NCBI RefSeq assembly: GCF_001742185.1
Contig: NZ_CP015750.1
Span: 2,170,001 to 2,234,000, forward strand
Length of the DNA stretch: 64,000 bases
Reading direction: 5' to 3'
Origin: Pectobacterium wasabiae CFBP 3304
Lineage (GTDB): Bacteria; Pseudomonadota; Gammaproteobacteria; Enterobacterales; Enterobacteriaceae
Numbering within the stretch: position 1 is the stretch's first letter; each line of letters begins with the position of its first letter. The notes beneath the pieces were generated by a model. That model saw only the letters and a list, made by a program, of their open reading frames with translations, was not told the DNA's origin and searched no databases. Below are positions 27,942 through 39,271 of the stretch, in pieces. A program made the position numbers and the translations under genes.

Positions 27942-28543
27942 GTGAATCTCCCTTTTCTTTGGTCGTGATATATGATGGTTATGCCGTCACATCAGGGCTA
28001 CCGTTAGACGCCCTTGGGTGATGCGCTACATGTGGTGATGCCTGTTTTTGAAGCGGTTATGCCCTCTTCGAGCACAAATATCAGCTCTTCGCGGCGTTAA
28101 ACTATGCCCGCTTAGGCGGTGGATATGGATGAAATTGCAATTTTCTTTGAACGCAGGGTGACTGAGGAACGCGCCGTGGGTTGACTGGCTGATCTCAGTA
28201 TCTAGGTTGGCAGGAGTGGAAAGCTCGTGCAGTTTACGGATGTGCGCTGAGCTTGACTCACGCATGTAGAAGCTCGTGAGGCCGGCTTCATGCTTTTTCT
28301 CGAAGCCATGGGCAATCCGTGTCTTATTAATTACCTTATTTATCATTCAGGTGAACCTAGCGTCTTCCTTGACCATCATGCTTAGACAAAATGATTCCGC
28401 ATTATTGCTATCAATGCAACCCTTAACTTTCCGATCGGTCAAGCCGTCGGGACGGGGTTATTCGGCATTAATAACAAAAGACGCCATAGACCTGCTAGCA
28501 ATGAGGTGATTGTAGCGAATAGCCGCTTGAGAACCGTTTTGAA
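27942..28543. other. Gene-poor region between scrR and the YiiG-like gene
   Basis: This 602-bp region has no supported gene. A 106-codon minus-strand frame (28026-28346) and a 77-codon plus-strand frame (28276-28509) overlap each other, have no recognisable motif, and lack a clear ribosome-binding site. The part near 27942-28000 is the promoter region of the lipoprotein gene. The rest may be a decayed gene. Confidence 0.45.
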
Positions 28544-29563
28544 CTATGCCCGTGAGTCAGGGTGACGCCAATGAATACGCGTCGGGATATAGCGCCGATC
28601 TTCTTCAAGCGGCTGTTGCGCAATCAAACTTGTAATCATTTCAAAGCTGTTGCGCGCCAGATTTTCACAGTCCTGTGCCACGGTATCGATCTTCAGCGGT
28701 AAACAATCGAACAGATAGTGATCGTCAAAGCAGCACAGCCGGATACCGCTTCCCATCAGGTTATGCTGGTTCATATAGCGCAGCACGCCTTCCATCAGGC
28801 CGCAGGCGGCTACAAACAGCGCTTTTGGCGGACGCCCCAGCGTCGCACACAGTTGAGCAAACATTTCATAACCCGCACTGGGGTGATAGCTGCCGTGAAG
28901 GATCCACTCTGGCTGGCAGTCGATACCAGCACGCGTCAGCCCAAGCTGGAAGCCTTCCAGACGATGGCGAGTCGGAGAAATACGAGGCTGGCCGCCAAGG
29001 AAATAGAACTCATCACGGTGCTGACGGGCGATACGCTCGACCATTTCCGCCGTGGATTCTACCGCTTCGGAAATCACCATCGGCAGCGTGGAATCACCAA
29101 TAACCCGGTCAAATTGTACAACGGGCAGTTGCTGATTAATTTTTTGATACTCGACATCGCTCAACAGGCTGGAAGCGACGATCAAGCCATCGACCTGACG
29201 CTGTACCAGACTGTTGACTGCCATCATCTCCTGACTGGCATTCTCGTCGGTACAGGCAATCAGTAACTGTAACCCTGCTTCACGGCACCGCATCTCCAGT
29301 TCGCGGGAAATCACGGCGAAGCCGTAGTTGGTCATTTCCGGCACCACCAGCCCTAGCGTATTGCTGCGTGAAGAACGCAGCGAACGTGCGTGAATGCTTG
29401 GTTGATAACGCTGCTCGTGCGCGACGGCCAAAATACGATCGCGGGTTTCATCAGAAACGCGAAACTCTTTGCTGCGGCCGTTAAGCACCAGACTGGCGGT
29501 GGATTTTGATACACCGGCCAGTGCGGCGATGTCACTGATCGTTATGCGTTTAGTCGGTTTCAC
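28544..29563 (-). CDS. scrR: Sucrose operon repressor ScrR (LacI family)
   Basis: A 339-residue LacI/GalR-type repressor of sucrose genes, whose inducer in enterobacteria is fructose or fructose-1-phosphate. The helix-turn-helix [20 protein letters not shown] (about residues 8-27) and hinge [15 protein letters not shown] are clear, followed by a periplasmic-binding-protein-like domain with the start [16 protein letters not shown]. It is the last gene of the scr cluster, 30 bp after scrB. Palindromic sites that it should bind lie upstream of scrY and scrK. Confidence 0.94.
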   Translation of the reverse strand: MKPTKRITISDIAALAGVSKSTASLVLNGRSKEFRVSDETRDRILAVAHEQRYQPSIHARSLRSSRSNTLGLVVPEMTNYGFAVISRELEMRCREAGLQLLIACTDENASQEMMAVNSLVQRQVDGLIVASSLLSDVEYQKINQQLPVVQFDRVIGDSTLPMVISEAVESTAEMVERIARQHRDEFYFLGGQPRISPTRHRLEGFQLGLTRAGIDCQPEWILHGSYHPSAGYEMFAQLCATLGRPPKALFVAACGLMEGVLRYMNQHNLMGSGIRLCCFDDHYLFDCLPLKIDTVAQDCENLARNSFEMITSLIAQQPLEEDRRYIPTRIHWRHPDSRA

Positions 29564-29593
29564 CGCGTGGTCTGCTGTCAGAAAAAAGGGACG

Positions 29594-31003
29594 TTATTCT
29601 ATCACGCATGGCGCTAACAGCCAGTGTTGTAGCGTTAATCGTCCAGAGCCGCTGAACATGATGGTTGCCTCGCTTTCCGGGAAGTAGCGTGCAGACATCA
29701 CGGCCTCGCCATCGTTGATAAAAATCTCAATGCTGGAGCGATCGCACAATATCTGCAATTGATGCAGATCGCCACGCCAATAGCGATGTTCGGGTTCGCC
29801 AGTGCGACGGTTGCGTCGGCTCATCGTGACGCGTTCACCGTCCCAACAGAGAACGATCTGCGAGGCAAGGTTGAACTGGAACTCTCCCTGAGCGGTGATG
29901 AGCACTTCCGCGCGGCTAATGGCGAGCGGCGGCGCGTAGTCTGCAGCACCCTGCCAGATATCATGCTGCCTGCGCAACTGTTGCAATTCGCGTGCAGGAC
30001 GTTGATAAACGCGATCGCCATGCTGTGTGAGTTCACGCGGGCAGGTCATGGTATGGATCCAGCCATGTTCGATCGTCGGTTCAAAAAACTCATTGTCATC
30101 AGGAATCGACATCCAGCCGAACAGCAGACGTCGTCCGTCTTCACTTAGCGCAGTTTGCGGTGCGTAAAACTCGAAGCCGAGATCCAGTTCGTGGAACCCC
30201 TGATGTGGATAAGTACCGCTTTCGTAGTCGAGTGAGCCAATAAAATAACCGGCCTGAAAGGTATTCAGGTAGCGTTCCTCTTCGGCGGGAATACCCTGTG
30301 GGCAGCAAATCAGTACATCTTTGCCATCCAGCGGGAACAGGTCTGGACACTCCCACATATAGCCAAAATCACCGAGTCCACCTAAACGGGAACCAGCGAT
30401 CTCACCGATCTTGTCCCATGCCAGCAGATCGGCAGAACGATAGAGCAGTACTTTTCCCTGAAGATCGAGATCTTGTGCACCGAGCACCATGTACCAATGA
30501 TCGTCATGACGCCACACTTTCGGATCGCGGACGTGGCCGGTGTAGCCGTCGGGGAGCGTCAGCACTGCTCCTAGCTTGTCATATTCACCGTTGGGGTTTT
30601 CGCGGGCGAGGCACTGAAACGCGGTACGTGAGCCATCGTCGTATTTCACGTTACCCGTATACATCAGCATAATCGCACCCTGATCTACCACGGCAGAACC
30701 GGAGTAGCAGCCGTGGCTTTCATAGCTTTCGCTTGGCACCAGCGCCACGGGTTCATGCTTCCAATTCACCAGATCGGCGGAACTCCAGTGCCCCCAGAAT
30801 TTTGCTCCGTGGGCACAGGCCAAAGGATTCCACTGATAAAACAGATGGTAACGCCCGTTGTGATGAATAAATCCATTTGGATCGTTAAGCAGGCCAACGC
30901 TCGGGGAAAGGTGCCATTCTGGGCGATAAGGATCGTCTTGTTTCCGTGAGTGGCCTGACATCAGGGCGTGCGCCATGCGCTTGAGTAAGTGGATTTCCTT
31001 CAT
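29594..31003 (-). CDS. scrB: Sucrose-6-phosphate hydrolase (invertase, GH32)
   Basis: A 469-residue cytosolic glycoside hydrolase family 32 enzyme that splits sucrose-6-phosphate into glucose-6-phosphate and fructose. The GH32 active-site blocks are present: LLNDPNGFIHHNGRYHLFYQW (Asp nucleophile at about residue 42; quoted in part as LLNDPNG), RDPKVWRHDDHWYMVLGAQD, and MWECPDLFPLDGKDV with the acid/base Glu (about residue 214). The ATG overlaps the scrA stop codon (TAATG), so translation is coupled to the transporter gene. Confidence 0.95.
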   Translation of the reverse strand: MKEIHLLKRMAHALMSGHSRKQDDPYRPEWHLSPSVGLLNDPNGFIHHNGRYHLFYQWNPLACAHGAKFWGHWSSADLVNWKHEPVALVPSESYESHGCYSGSAVVDQGAIMLMYTGNVKYDDGSRTAFQCLARENPNGEYDKLGAVLTLPDGYTGHVRDPKVWRHDDHWYMVLGAQDLDLQGKVLLYRSADLLAWDKIGEIAGSRLGGLGDFGYMWECPDLFPLDGKDVLICCPQGIPAEEERYLNTFQAGYFIGSLDYESGTYPHQGFHELDLGFEFYAPQTALSEDGRRLLFGWMSIPDDNEFFEPTIEHGWIHTMTCPRELTQHGDRVYQRPARELQQLRRQHDIWQGAADYAPPLAISRAEVLITAQGEFQFNLASQIVLCWDGERVTMSRRNRRTGEPEHRYWRGDLHQLQILCDRSSIEIFINDGEAVMSARYFPESEATIMFSGSGRLTLQHWLLAPCVIE

Positions 31004-32373
31004 TATTCGCTATCCGTTTTGTATTTCAGCAGTAAGGAAATAACAAAGGCGGCGCCGAATGCAATCAACATCCCAATCAGGTAGTTAAGCATCGATCCCC
31101 CTTGCACAATCGCTAGCCCCGGAAAGCCCGTCAGCCCGACGGCCGTCATATTGACGTGATTGAAGACCACCCATGCACCACCAAGCGCCCCGCCTGCCAG
31201 CGCTGCCAGAAACGGTTTGATGAAGCGCAGGTTGATACCAAAGATCGCGGCTTCGGTGATACCTAGCAGACAGGAAAGCCCCGCCGGAACGGCAATCGCT
31301 CTGGTTTTGGCATCACGCGTTTTGAAATAGACCGCCAGACATGCACCGCCCTGCGCCACGTTTGCCATCGCCCAAATCGGCAGCAGGAAGTTGACACCGA
31401 TAGTCGGGTTGCCAAGCAGCCCAGCTTCAATCGCATGGAAGCTATGATGAACACCAGTGATCACAATGACGGAATAGAGACCGCCGAACAGCAAACCCGC
31501 TAACCAACCTGCGTGAGCAATCAAGGTACTGAGGACGAGAGAAATGCCATCTCCCAATGCACGCCCAGCCGGACCGATGATCAGCATGGCGACAAAGCCG
31601 GAAATGATGACCGTCAGGAACGGCGTGACGATGATGTCCAGCGCATCAGGTACAATTTTACGCAGACGTTTTTCCACGATGCTCATGAACCAAACGGCTA
31701 GCAGTACCGGGAATACGGTGCCCTGATAGCCAATCATGGCGATGTCCATGCCGAAGAAATGCATGGTCTGGAAGCCCCCCGCGACGCCCCAGGCGTTGGT
31801 CAGTGCCGGGTGGGTCAGAATGCCGCCCAGCGTTGCGCCCAGATAGGGGTTACCGCCGAATTCCCGTGCGGCGGTAAAGCCGATCAGCACAGGCAGGATA
31901 ATAAAGGCTGCGGAACTGAACATATCGAGCATCACGAAGATCGCGCTGCTGGCATCGACCCAGCCGTAGGTCTTGATCATGCCGAGCAGCCCCATCAATA
32001 GGCCAGAAGCGATAATCGCTGGCATGATCGGGACGAAAATATTCGATAGCAGACGCGCCAGTCGTTGCAGCGGGTTCAGCTTCCTCGCCGCGATTGAGGC
32101 GGCTTCGGATTTGCTTGATTCACTGATGCCAGCGGCTTTAATGAACTCAGCGTAGACCTTGTTCACCAGACCGGTGCCGAAGATAATTTGCATTTGTCCG
32201 GCGTTCTGGAAGCACCCTTTAACGCCATCCACGTTCTCAATGGCTTTCTTGTCTGCCAGACTGTCGTCGTTCAGCACCAAACGCAGGCGAGTGGCGCAGT
32301 GGGCAGCGCTGGCGATGTTTTCTTTCCCTCCGAGAAGGGGGATGAGCGAGGCGGCAGTTGCGTTGATATCCAT
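31003..32373 (-). CDS. scrA: Sucrose-specific PTS enzyme IIBC (ScrA)
   Basis: A 456-residue phosphotransferase permease that takes up sucrose as sucrose-6-phosphate. The N-terminal EIIB domain carries the phosphorylated Cys in SAAHCATRLRLVLND (Cys about residue 26). The membrane EIIC domain begins near residue 105 with LSNIFVPIMPAIIASGLLMG and includes ITGVHHSFHAIEAGLLG. No EIIA domain is attached, as is normal for ScrA, which uses EIIA-Glc. It lies between scrY and scrB. Confidence 0.95.
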   Translation of the reverse strand: MDINATAASLIPLLGGKENIASAAHCATRLRLVLNDDSLADKKAIENVDGVKGCFQNAGQMQIIFGTGLVNKVYAEFIKAAGISESSKSEAASIAARKLNPLQRLARLLSNIFVPIMPAIIASGLLMGLLGMIKTYGWVDASSAIFVMLDMFSSAAFIILPVLIGFTAAREFGGNPYLGATLGGILTHPALTNAWGVAGGFQTMHFFGMDIAMIGYQGTVFPVLLAVWFMSIVEKRLRKIVPDALDIIVTPFLTVIISGFVAMLIIGPAGRALGDGISLVLSTLIAHAGWLAGLLFGGLYSVIVITGVHHSFHAIEAGLLGNPTIGVNFLLPIWAMANVAQGGACLAVYFKTRDAKTRAIAVPAGLSCLLGITEAAIFGINLRFIKPFLAALAGGALGGAWVVFNHVNMTAVGLTGFPGLAIVQGGSMLNYLIGMLIAFGAAFVISLLLKYKTDSE

Positions 32374-32443
32374 GTTATTCCTCTGTGTATACCGTTTTTT
32401 TAACGTCGATCACGGTGTAATCGACGCCAAGGCTAGCCAATGA

Positions 32444-34077
<1,634 letters not shown>

Positions 34078-34190
34078 TTCATGAGGAAAATAAAAGCCGG
34101 ACGAAGGGTTAGCAAGAAATTTCACTCGCCCGGTTCTGTAACTGTGATCCTGACTACAAAACCGGGCGGCAGCGGCATGAAACGGAGGGA

Positions 34191-35126
34191 TTAGGGTTTG
34201 ATTACGGGGAGGGCGTGCAGCGCTTGGGCGTGGGGGAGTGCGGTCATTGCGCCTTTTGCCGTGGTGGCTAGCGCACCACACCGCTGTGCCTGCTCGATAA
34301 TCGGGTCCCAGCTCAGCGGCTGTGATAAATCATCATATTCCGCCAGACCGTGCAGCAAACCCGCAACGAAGGCATCCCCTGCACCGGTGGTATCGACAGG
34401 CGTCACCGATGGCGCAGCAAAGTGCCGTAGCTGGTGGCGATCGTGCAGCCAGACGCCTTCACTGCCCAGCGTCACCAGTAACAATCGAGTAGGGTAGCGC
34501 CGTATGAACTGCTGGATACCTTCTTCAACGTCCGGTGTTGAACAGAGAAAAGCCAGTTCTTCGCGCGACAGTTTCACCACATCGGCCAGCATGAGCGCCT
34601 GTGTCAGGTAGTCGCGCAGCTCTTGCTCGCTTTGCCAGAGATCGTCACGGATATTGGGATCGAAACAGACCCGCCCTAGCGCAGCTTTTATCTGCCGCAT
34701 TGCCTTAAATGCGGTACTGCGCGACGGTTCCTGCGATAGCGCGATGGAACAAAGGTGCAGCCACTCTTTCCGATTAAACACCGGTAGATCTTCCGGCTGT
34801 AAAAATAGGTCAGCGCTGGGGCGCACCATAAACGTGAAGGTGCGTTCCCCTGTCTCATCGAGGCTTACGACCACAGTTGATGTCCGGTGCTGCCTGTCGT
34901 GCGCCATGTAGTGGGTATCGACGTTTTCCTGTTCCAGCACCGTTTTTAGAAAATGCCCAAACACATCGTCACCGACGCGACCAATAAAAGCGCTGTTTCC
35001 CCCCAGTCTGGCAATGCCGACCGCGACGTTGGCTGGCGCACCGCCAGGGCATTTCAGATAGCGTTCCGTACCTTCCGGGATGAGATCGACAACGGCATCG
35101 CCCATGACCCAAATTCTGTTTGCCAT
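34191..35126 (-). CDS. scrK: Fructokinase ScrK (PfkB family)
   Basis: A 311-residue kinase that phosphorylates the fructose released by ScrB to fructose-6-phosphate. PfkB signatures include GGAPANVAVGIARLGGNSAFIGRVGDD near the N-terminus (quoted in part: GGAPANVAVGIARLGG, about residues 28-43) and the C-terminal VDTTGAGDAFVAGLLHGL (about 243-260) with the catalytic Asp in GAGD. It is the first gene of the scr cluster and has a separate operator-like site upstream, so scrK and scrYAB may have two promoters. Confidence 0.95.
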   Translation of the reverse strand: MANRIWVMGDAVVDLIPEGTERYLKCPGGAPANVAVGIARLGGNSAFIGRVGDDVFGHFLKTVLEQENVDTHYMAHDRQHRTSTVVVSLDETGERTFTFMVRPSADLFLQPEDLPVFNRKEWLHLCSIALSQEPSRSTAFKAMRQIKAALGRVCFDPNIRDDLWQSEQELRDYLTQALMLADVVKLSREELAFLCSTPDVEEGIQQFIRRYPTRLLLVTLGSEGVWLHDRHQLRHFAAPSVTPVDTTGAGDAFVAGLLHGLAEYDDLSQPLSWDPIIEQAQRCGALATTAKGAMTALPHAQALHALPVIKP

Positions 35127-35419
35127 AAAGTTACTCTTATCAACGGTAGTTAGATTGTTTGCTAAAATAGAAGAATCGGTTTAGCTAAGCAATCCTCTTC
35201 ACTGCGGAGATGCACTTACATCAAGAAAATTTATATTTCCCCATCGCATTGGTGAAAATTTATGCGATAGTCATCACGCGCTACGGTCGCCGGGCTAAAT
35301 AAAAAGGCTGACTATCCGATATCTATGGGGCGTGGCCGGATGAAACCGAAAATTAAGCCGCAAAAAAGGACGAATGGAGAAGGATATGTATTACCCCACC
35401 TCTTTCTGGGTTTATCCCG
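35127..35419. other. Divergent promoter region, scrK / bactofilin
   Basis: This 293-bp region holds the scrK operator region, an AT-rich tract near 35220-35270 and, at its right end, a very small overlapping ORF (35386-35427, listed separately). Confidence 0.5.
35158..35190. promoter_or_regulatory. ScrR-like operator region upstream of scrK
   Basis: TTTGCTAAAA (35158-35167) and CGGTTTAGCTAAGC (35177-35190) carry the same half-site found in front of scrY, placed 32-64 bp upstream of the scrK start. The assignment to ScrR rests on this shared pattern. Confidence 0.5.
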
Positions 35420-35427
35420 GTGCGTAA
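35386..35427 (+). CDS. Possible 13-residue leader peptide overlapping the bactofilin start
   Basis: An ATG with a good ribosome-binding site (GGAGAAGG) begins a 13-codon frame encoding MYYPTSFWVYPGA. Its TAA stop lies just past, and overlaps in another frame, the GTG start of the bactofilin gene (35420). This layout suggests translational coupling: ribosomes that end here could start the GTG gene, which has no good ribosome-binding site of its own. Very short frames arise by chance, so the call stays tentative. Confidence 0.4.
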   Translation: MYYPTSFWVYPGA

Positions 35428-36148
35428 TTACAACCTGCTTTGGGGAATATGGGCGATATGGGCGATATTGGTTGTCGCCTGGCTTGTTGATATTTACAGC
35501 GAATACCCCCTTCGCTATTACGGTCAGGGAGTGGCAGTCGTGCTGGTCACGAGTGCTGTGATTGCATTTTTCTATACTGTTAAAAGGAATAACACCATGT
35601 TTTCATTTGATAAAAATAAAAAAGACCTAAAAGAGCCGCAAGGGCGCAGTGAAATAAATAATTCTCCCGCCATCAGCCCATCGAATGAGTTGATTAATTC
35701 AGTGAACCCTGTGCGCGTGAAAAAAGACACCTTCATTTCTCAGGGCGCGCGTATGACGGGCTCTCTGAGCGTTGATGGCAACATCACTGTAGAAGGTCAG
35801 GTAGAAGGTGATGTGCAGTGTGATAACACCATTAAAGTGGAGCACACCGGTCAGGTGAACGGTGAAATGAAATCGCAGCAGATCGTCATTAACGGCCGTG
35901 TGGAAGGACGCGTGGTCGCCAGCGTTGTGGCGATCTTGGCGCAGGGAAAAGTGTTCGGCGATATTTTTACTGATGAACTCTCTATCGAAAAAGGCGGCAT
36001 CTTTACTGGCCAATCCCACCCGTTAACCCCGCCAACGCAGAATCAGGAAAAACTGACCTACGTGGAAAAGAAAAAAGAGAAAACCAGTAAAGCGCCAGCA
36101 GATCAAGAAAACGTCGTCGCACTAGCGAGTAATGCGCCGACGGCATAA
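35420..36148 (+). CDS. Bactofilin-family cytoskeletal protein with N-terminal membrane anchor
   Basis: A 242-residue protein with two hydrophobic segments (about residues 6-24 and 37-53, LLWGIWAIWAILVVAWLV and VAVVLVTSAVIAFFYTV), a disordered linker, and a bactofilin (polymer-forming, DUF583) domain at about 100-190. The domain shows the short beta-helix repeats GSLSVDGNITVEGQVEGDVQ and VINGRVEGRVVASVVAILAQGKVFGDI in part. The Lys/Gln/Ala-rich tail is disordered. The start is the GTG at 35420; the next ATG (about 35597) would remove both membrane segments. Bactofilins form filaments that scaffold wall or polar proteins. cas3 starts 28 bp downstream on the same strand, so some co-transcription is possible. 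Confidence 0.88.
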   Translation: MRNYNLLWGIWAIWAILVVAWLVDIYSEYPLRYYGQGVAVVLVTSAVIAFFYTVKRNNTMFSFDKNKKDLKEPQGRSEINNSPAISPSNELINSVNPVRVKKDTFISQGARMTGSLSVDGNITVEGQVEGDVQCDNTIKVEHTGQVNGEMKSQQIVINGRVEGRVVASVVAILAQGKVFGDIFTDELSIEKGGIFTGQSHPLTPPTQNQEKLTYVEKKKEKTSKAPADQENVVALASNAPTA

Positions 36149-36176
36149 GGGAGAGAGATTCTGACAGATAACGCTT

Positions 36177-38900
36177 ATGGACAAGGAAAGTATCATCGAC
36201 CAGCGCTATTTCCACTATTGGGGCAAAGCGAATAGATCAACGGATGCGCTGGCGGGTGACGATTACCACCTACTGCCTTATCACTGTTTAGATGTGGCGG
36301 CCTGTGGTTATTTCTTGTTAAAGGGAAATTATTTTCAGGCTAGCCATGTACTGCGCGAACTGGCATCTGGCGGTGATGATGCCGCTGCGTGGTTTGCGTA
36401 TTTTCTCGCCTGGCACGATATCGGGAAATTTGCCCGTGGTTTCCAGCGTAAATATATCAACCTGGATTCCCCGTTGGTTCAGGCTTCAGGGCAGGTCGAT
36501 ACGGCGCGGCATGACGCGCTAGGTTTCTGGCTTTGGCAAGAGCGTGATGATTTTCCCGATCTATTGCCTTTCTCTGCGGATATGCTCACCTCTGACTTTC
36601 AAAAGACGCTTGATATCTGGCTGAACATCGTTACGGGGCACCACGGCAAGCCGCCGGAGGTGGTGAAAAAAGGCAGCCTTGCCTTTCATCGTGACGATTA
36701 TCGGGCGGTACAAGCTTACCTGCATGATTTGGCAACATGCTTTCCTGAGTCTGCCGTGTTCCCCGCGTGTTTTGCTGATAAGGTCTGGCGAAACAGGCTG
36801 AAACAGCAAAGCTGGGCACTGGCTGGCTTGACTGTACTGGCAGACTGGCTGGGCTCGCGCCAGCAGGACTTCTGTTATTGCAGCACGCCAATGCCGCTCG
36901 AAACCTACTGGCGTGAGCATGCGCTACCGATAGCGGAAAAGGTTGTCTCGCGTTTGCCGCGTACTCCGTCTCCCGCCTCTTTTCATTCTATCCAACGGCT
37001 CTTTCCCTTTATTCAGCAACCGACGCCGCTACAACAGGAAGCGTTGGAGGCCGACATCTCTGCCGATGGTCCACAGCTTTTTATTCTGGAAGATGTGACA
37101 GGTGCAGGGAAAACGGAAGCGGCAATGATACTGGCGCATCGACTGATGGCGCAGCAAAAAGCGAGCGGCATTTATGTCGGCTTGCCGACGATGGCGACGG
37201 CAAATGCCATGTACAAACGGCTGGCGCAAGCCTATCGCGCATTATATTCACCGGATCACCATCCTTCGCTGATGCTGGCTCACGGCGCACGACATATGTC
37301 ATCCGCCTTTATGCAATCGCTGTGGGAAGGCGACAGCCAGGGGCAGTCGCAGTACGACAAGGAAGAAAATGCTGCCAGCAAAGACTGCAACATCTGGTTT
37401 GCGGACTCGCGCAAAAAAGCACTGCTGGCGGATATCGGCGTGGGCACCCTCGATCAGGCGCTGATGGCCGTGATGCCGTTTCGCCACCAGTCGCTACGGG
37501 TGCTGGGACTACAGAATAAGCTGCTGATTCTGGATGAAGTGCATGCGTATGACGCCTACATGAGCAAACTGATCGAGCTGTTGGTTGGTTTTCATGCACA
37601 GCAGGGTGGCTGTGTGATTATTCTCACCGCGACGCTGCCGCTCAGCCTGCGGGAAAAACTGACACGGGCGTTTGCGCAAGGCATAGCGTGTGAAGCCGAA
37701 CCGCCCAACCCTGATGCACATTATCCGTGGTTGACGCAGTTAACGTGCGAAGGGCTGCGGGAAACGAAACTGGAAACGCGGGTGGAAGTGAAGCGTGAGG
37801 TCAAGATTGGCTGGCTGACTGAGCGGTTGCAGGGCATTGACTGCGTTAAGGCTGCTGTGGCGGCAGGGCAATCGATCGCTTGGATTAGGAATACGGTGGA
37901 TGATGCCATCGCGGTTTACCGCCAACTGCTTGAGGCGGGTGTCGCAGAGGACAATATGTTGCTGTTCCACAGCCGTTTTGCCTTTTGCGATCGTATGGCG
38001 ATTGAAGAGCGGGCGTTGGCGTGGTTTGGCAAAGACAGTATGCCGGATGAGCGTGCTGGTAAGGTGCTGATTGCCACACAGGTGGTTGAGCAATCGCTGG
38101 ATATTGATGTCGATAACATGATTAGCGACCTTGCGCCCATCGATCTGCTGATTCAACGTGCAGGGCGGCTACAGCGACATATTCGGTTTCTCGATGGGCG
38201 TCGTAAAACTGAGGCGGACGCTGCACCGCTAACGGATGAGCGCCCAGCAGCGGTGCTGCATATCATGGCTCCGGCCTGGCAGCCGGAAGCGGAGGCTGAC
38301 TGGCTGGGAGACGAATTGCGTAACAGCGGTTACGTTTACCCCGATCATGCTGCGCTGTGGCGCACGCAGGCGATATTACGCGAGTGTGGTGCGATCAACA
38401 TGCCGGAAGCGGCGCGTCTGCTGATTAACAGCGTGTATGAAGAACAGATCGCGGTGCCTCTGGCATTGGAGGCAATAGCCAATAAGGTACTGGGCGAGCG
38501 ATATGGCCAGCGTTCAGTGGCGAGCCAGTCGTCGTTAGCGCTTGTCCACGGTTATTGTGCTCAATCCAGCGAAGCAGGCTGGAGCGATGCAGTGGACATT
38601 TCCACCCGTCTGGGAGAGGAAACGCTGGATCTGTATCTGGCGTGGAAGCCAGAAAACGATGGTGAGCTACCGCAGCCTTATGCCACATCGGACACTTTCG
38701 CCTGGGAACAGAGCCGCGTGCAGGTACGAGTTAGCTGGTGGCAGAAACGTAAAACCGGATTACCGATACTGGAAGGTGAGGCACTGGAGCGGTTTCGGCA
38801 GCAGTTACACCACCCACAGGCGGAAGTGCTGCTGTTGAATCGAGGGGAAAACCACGCATTTTATAGCGAACGGGTGGGGTTGATGCTATTGGGCTCGTGA
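36177..38900 (+). CDS. cas3: CRISPR-associated helicase/nuclease Cas3 (type I-E)
   Basis: A 907-residue HD nuclease-helicase that degrades DNA marked by Cascade. The HD domain lies at the N-terminus, with H31, H36 and the H80-D81 pair in LAWHDIGKFARGFQ, then GHHGKPPE near 151-158. The superfamily 2 helicase follows: Walker A VTGAGKTEAA (about 305-314), DEVH box in LLILDEVHAYDAYM (about 448-461), TATLP, and the C-terminal QVVEQSLDIDVD with LIQRAGRLQRH (about 660-672). It appears intact. In most I-E loci cas3 adjoins cse1; here a MazEF-type toxin-antitoxin pair and a solitary repeat lie between them. Confidence 0.97.
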   Translation: MDKESIIDQRYFHYWGKANRSTDALAGDDYHLLPYHCLDVAACGYFLLKGNYFQASHVLRELASGGDDAAAWFAYFLAWHDIGKFARGFQRKYINLDSPLVQASGQVDTARHDALGFWLWQERDDFPDLLPFSADMLTSDFQKTLDIWLNIVTGHHGKPPEVVKKGSLAFHRDDYRAVQAYLHDLATCFPESAVFPACFADKVWRNRLKQQSWALAGLTVLADWLGSRQQDFCYCSTPMPLETYWREHALPIAEKVVSRLPRTPSPASFHSIQRLFPFIQQPTPLQQEALEADISADGPQLFILEDVTGAGKTEAAMILAHRLMAQQKASGIYVGLPTMATANAMYKRLAQAYRALYSPDHHPSLMLAHGARHMSSAFMQSLWEGDSQGQSQYDKEENAASKDCNIWFADSRKKALLADIGVGTLDQALMAVMPFRHQSLRVLGLQNKLLILDEVHAYDAYMSKLIELLVGFHAQQGGCVIILTATLPLSLREKLTRAFAQGIACEAEPPNPDAHYPWLTQLTCEGLRETKLETRVEVKREVKIGWLTERLQGIDCVKAAVAAGQSIAWIRNTVDDAIAVYRQLLEAGVAEDNMLLFHSRFAFCDRMAIEERALAWFGKDSMPDERAGKVLIATQVVEQSLDIDVDNMISDLAPIDLLIQRAGRLQRHIRFLDGRRKTEADAAPLTDERPAAVLHIMAPAWQPEAEADWLGDELRNSGYVYPDHAALWRTQAILRECGAINMPEAARLLINSVYEEQIAVPLALEAIANKVLGERYGQRSVASQSSLALVHGYCAQSSEAGWSDAVDISTRLGEETLDLYLAWKPENDGELPQPYATSDTFAWEQSRVQVRVSWWQKRKTGLPILEGEALERFRQQLHHPQAEVLLLNRGENHAFYSERVGLMLLGS

Positions 38901-38905
38901 TGTAT

Positions 38906-39271
38906 TTATTGCGGATCAATAAGGTTGATTAACTTAATAATCACATCCTGTATGAGGACATCCTCCGCGACGGTTTCAAATGTTGCTCCGCGTGCAATAA
39001 GATCTATCGCCTGAGCCTGATGGCATAGCACCACACCCCGTAAATCCCCGCGTTCTGTATCCACTGGCGTGACTACGACGGTGACGCCCGAAGAACGTGC
39101 TGCTTCTGCTTTGGTTGAAATAGGGCAGCAAATGGCGACGCCTAGTGCTGCATTCAATGCACCTTCGGTGACGACAATCCCATAGTGATCGCCTTGCAAC
39201 TCGCGACCGAAAACGGGGTCAGGGCTAAAATGCCAAATGTCACCTTTTTGCGGAATACGTGTTGCTGACAT
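38906..39271 (-). CDS. MazF/PemK-family mRNA interferase toxin
   Basis: A 121-residue type II toxin of the MazF/PemK/ChpB fold, predicted to cleave mRNA. Family wording is clear: PQKGDIWHFSPDPVFGREL at the N-terminus, HYGIVVTEGALNAALGVAICCPIST (in part) and GDLRGVVLCHQAQAIDLIARGA with the conserved Gly-Val and Asp residues. The ATG at 39271 overlaps the antitoxin stop codon (TAATG), the usual coupling. It converges on cas3, whose stop lies 5 bp away. Length is similar to the 110-120 residues of the family. It belongs to a module that divides the cas operon. Confidence 0.93.
   Translation of the reverse strand: MSATRIPQKGDIWHFSPDPVFGRELQGDHYGIVVTEGALNAALGVAICCPISTKAEAARSSGVTVVVTPVDTERGDLRGVVLCHQAQAIDLIARGATFETVAEDVLIQDVIIKLINLIDPQ

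Noticed and set aside
28026..28509. Two overlapping frames (106 codons minus, 77 codons plus) in the scrR-lipoprotein gap
   Set aside because: Neither has a clear ribosome-binding site or family resemblance, and they conflict with each other; the region is described as gene-poor instead.
35325..35561. 78-codon frame overlapping the bactofilin start
   Set aside because: Its second half is the bactofilin membrane segment in another frame; the bactofilin frame has the clear domain.
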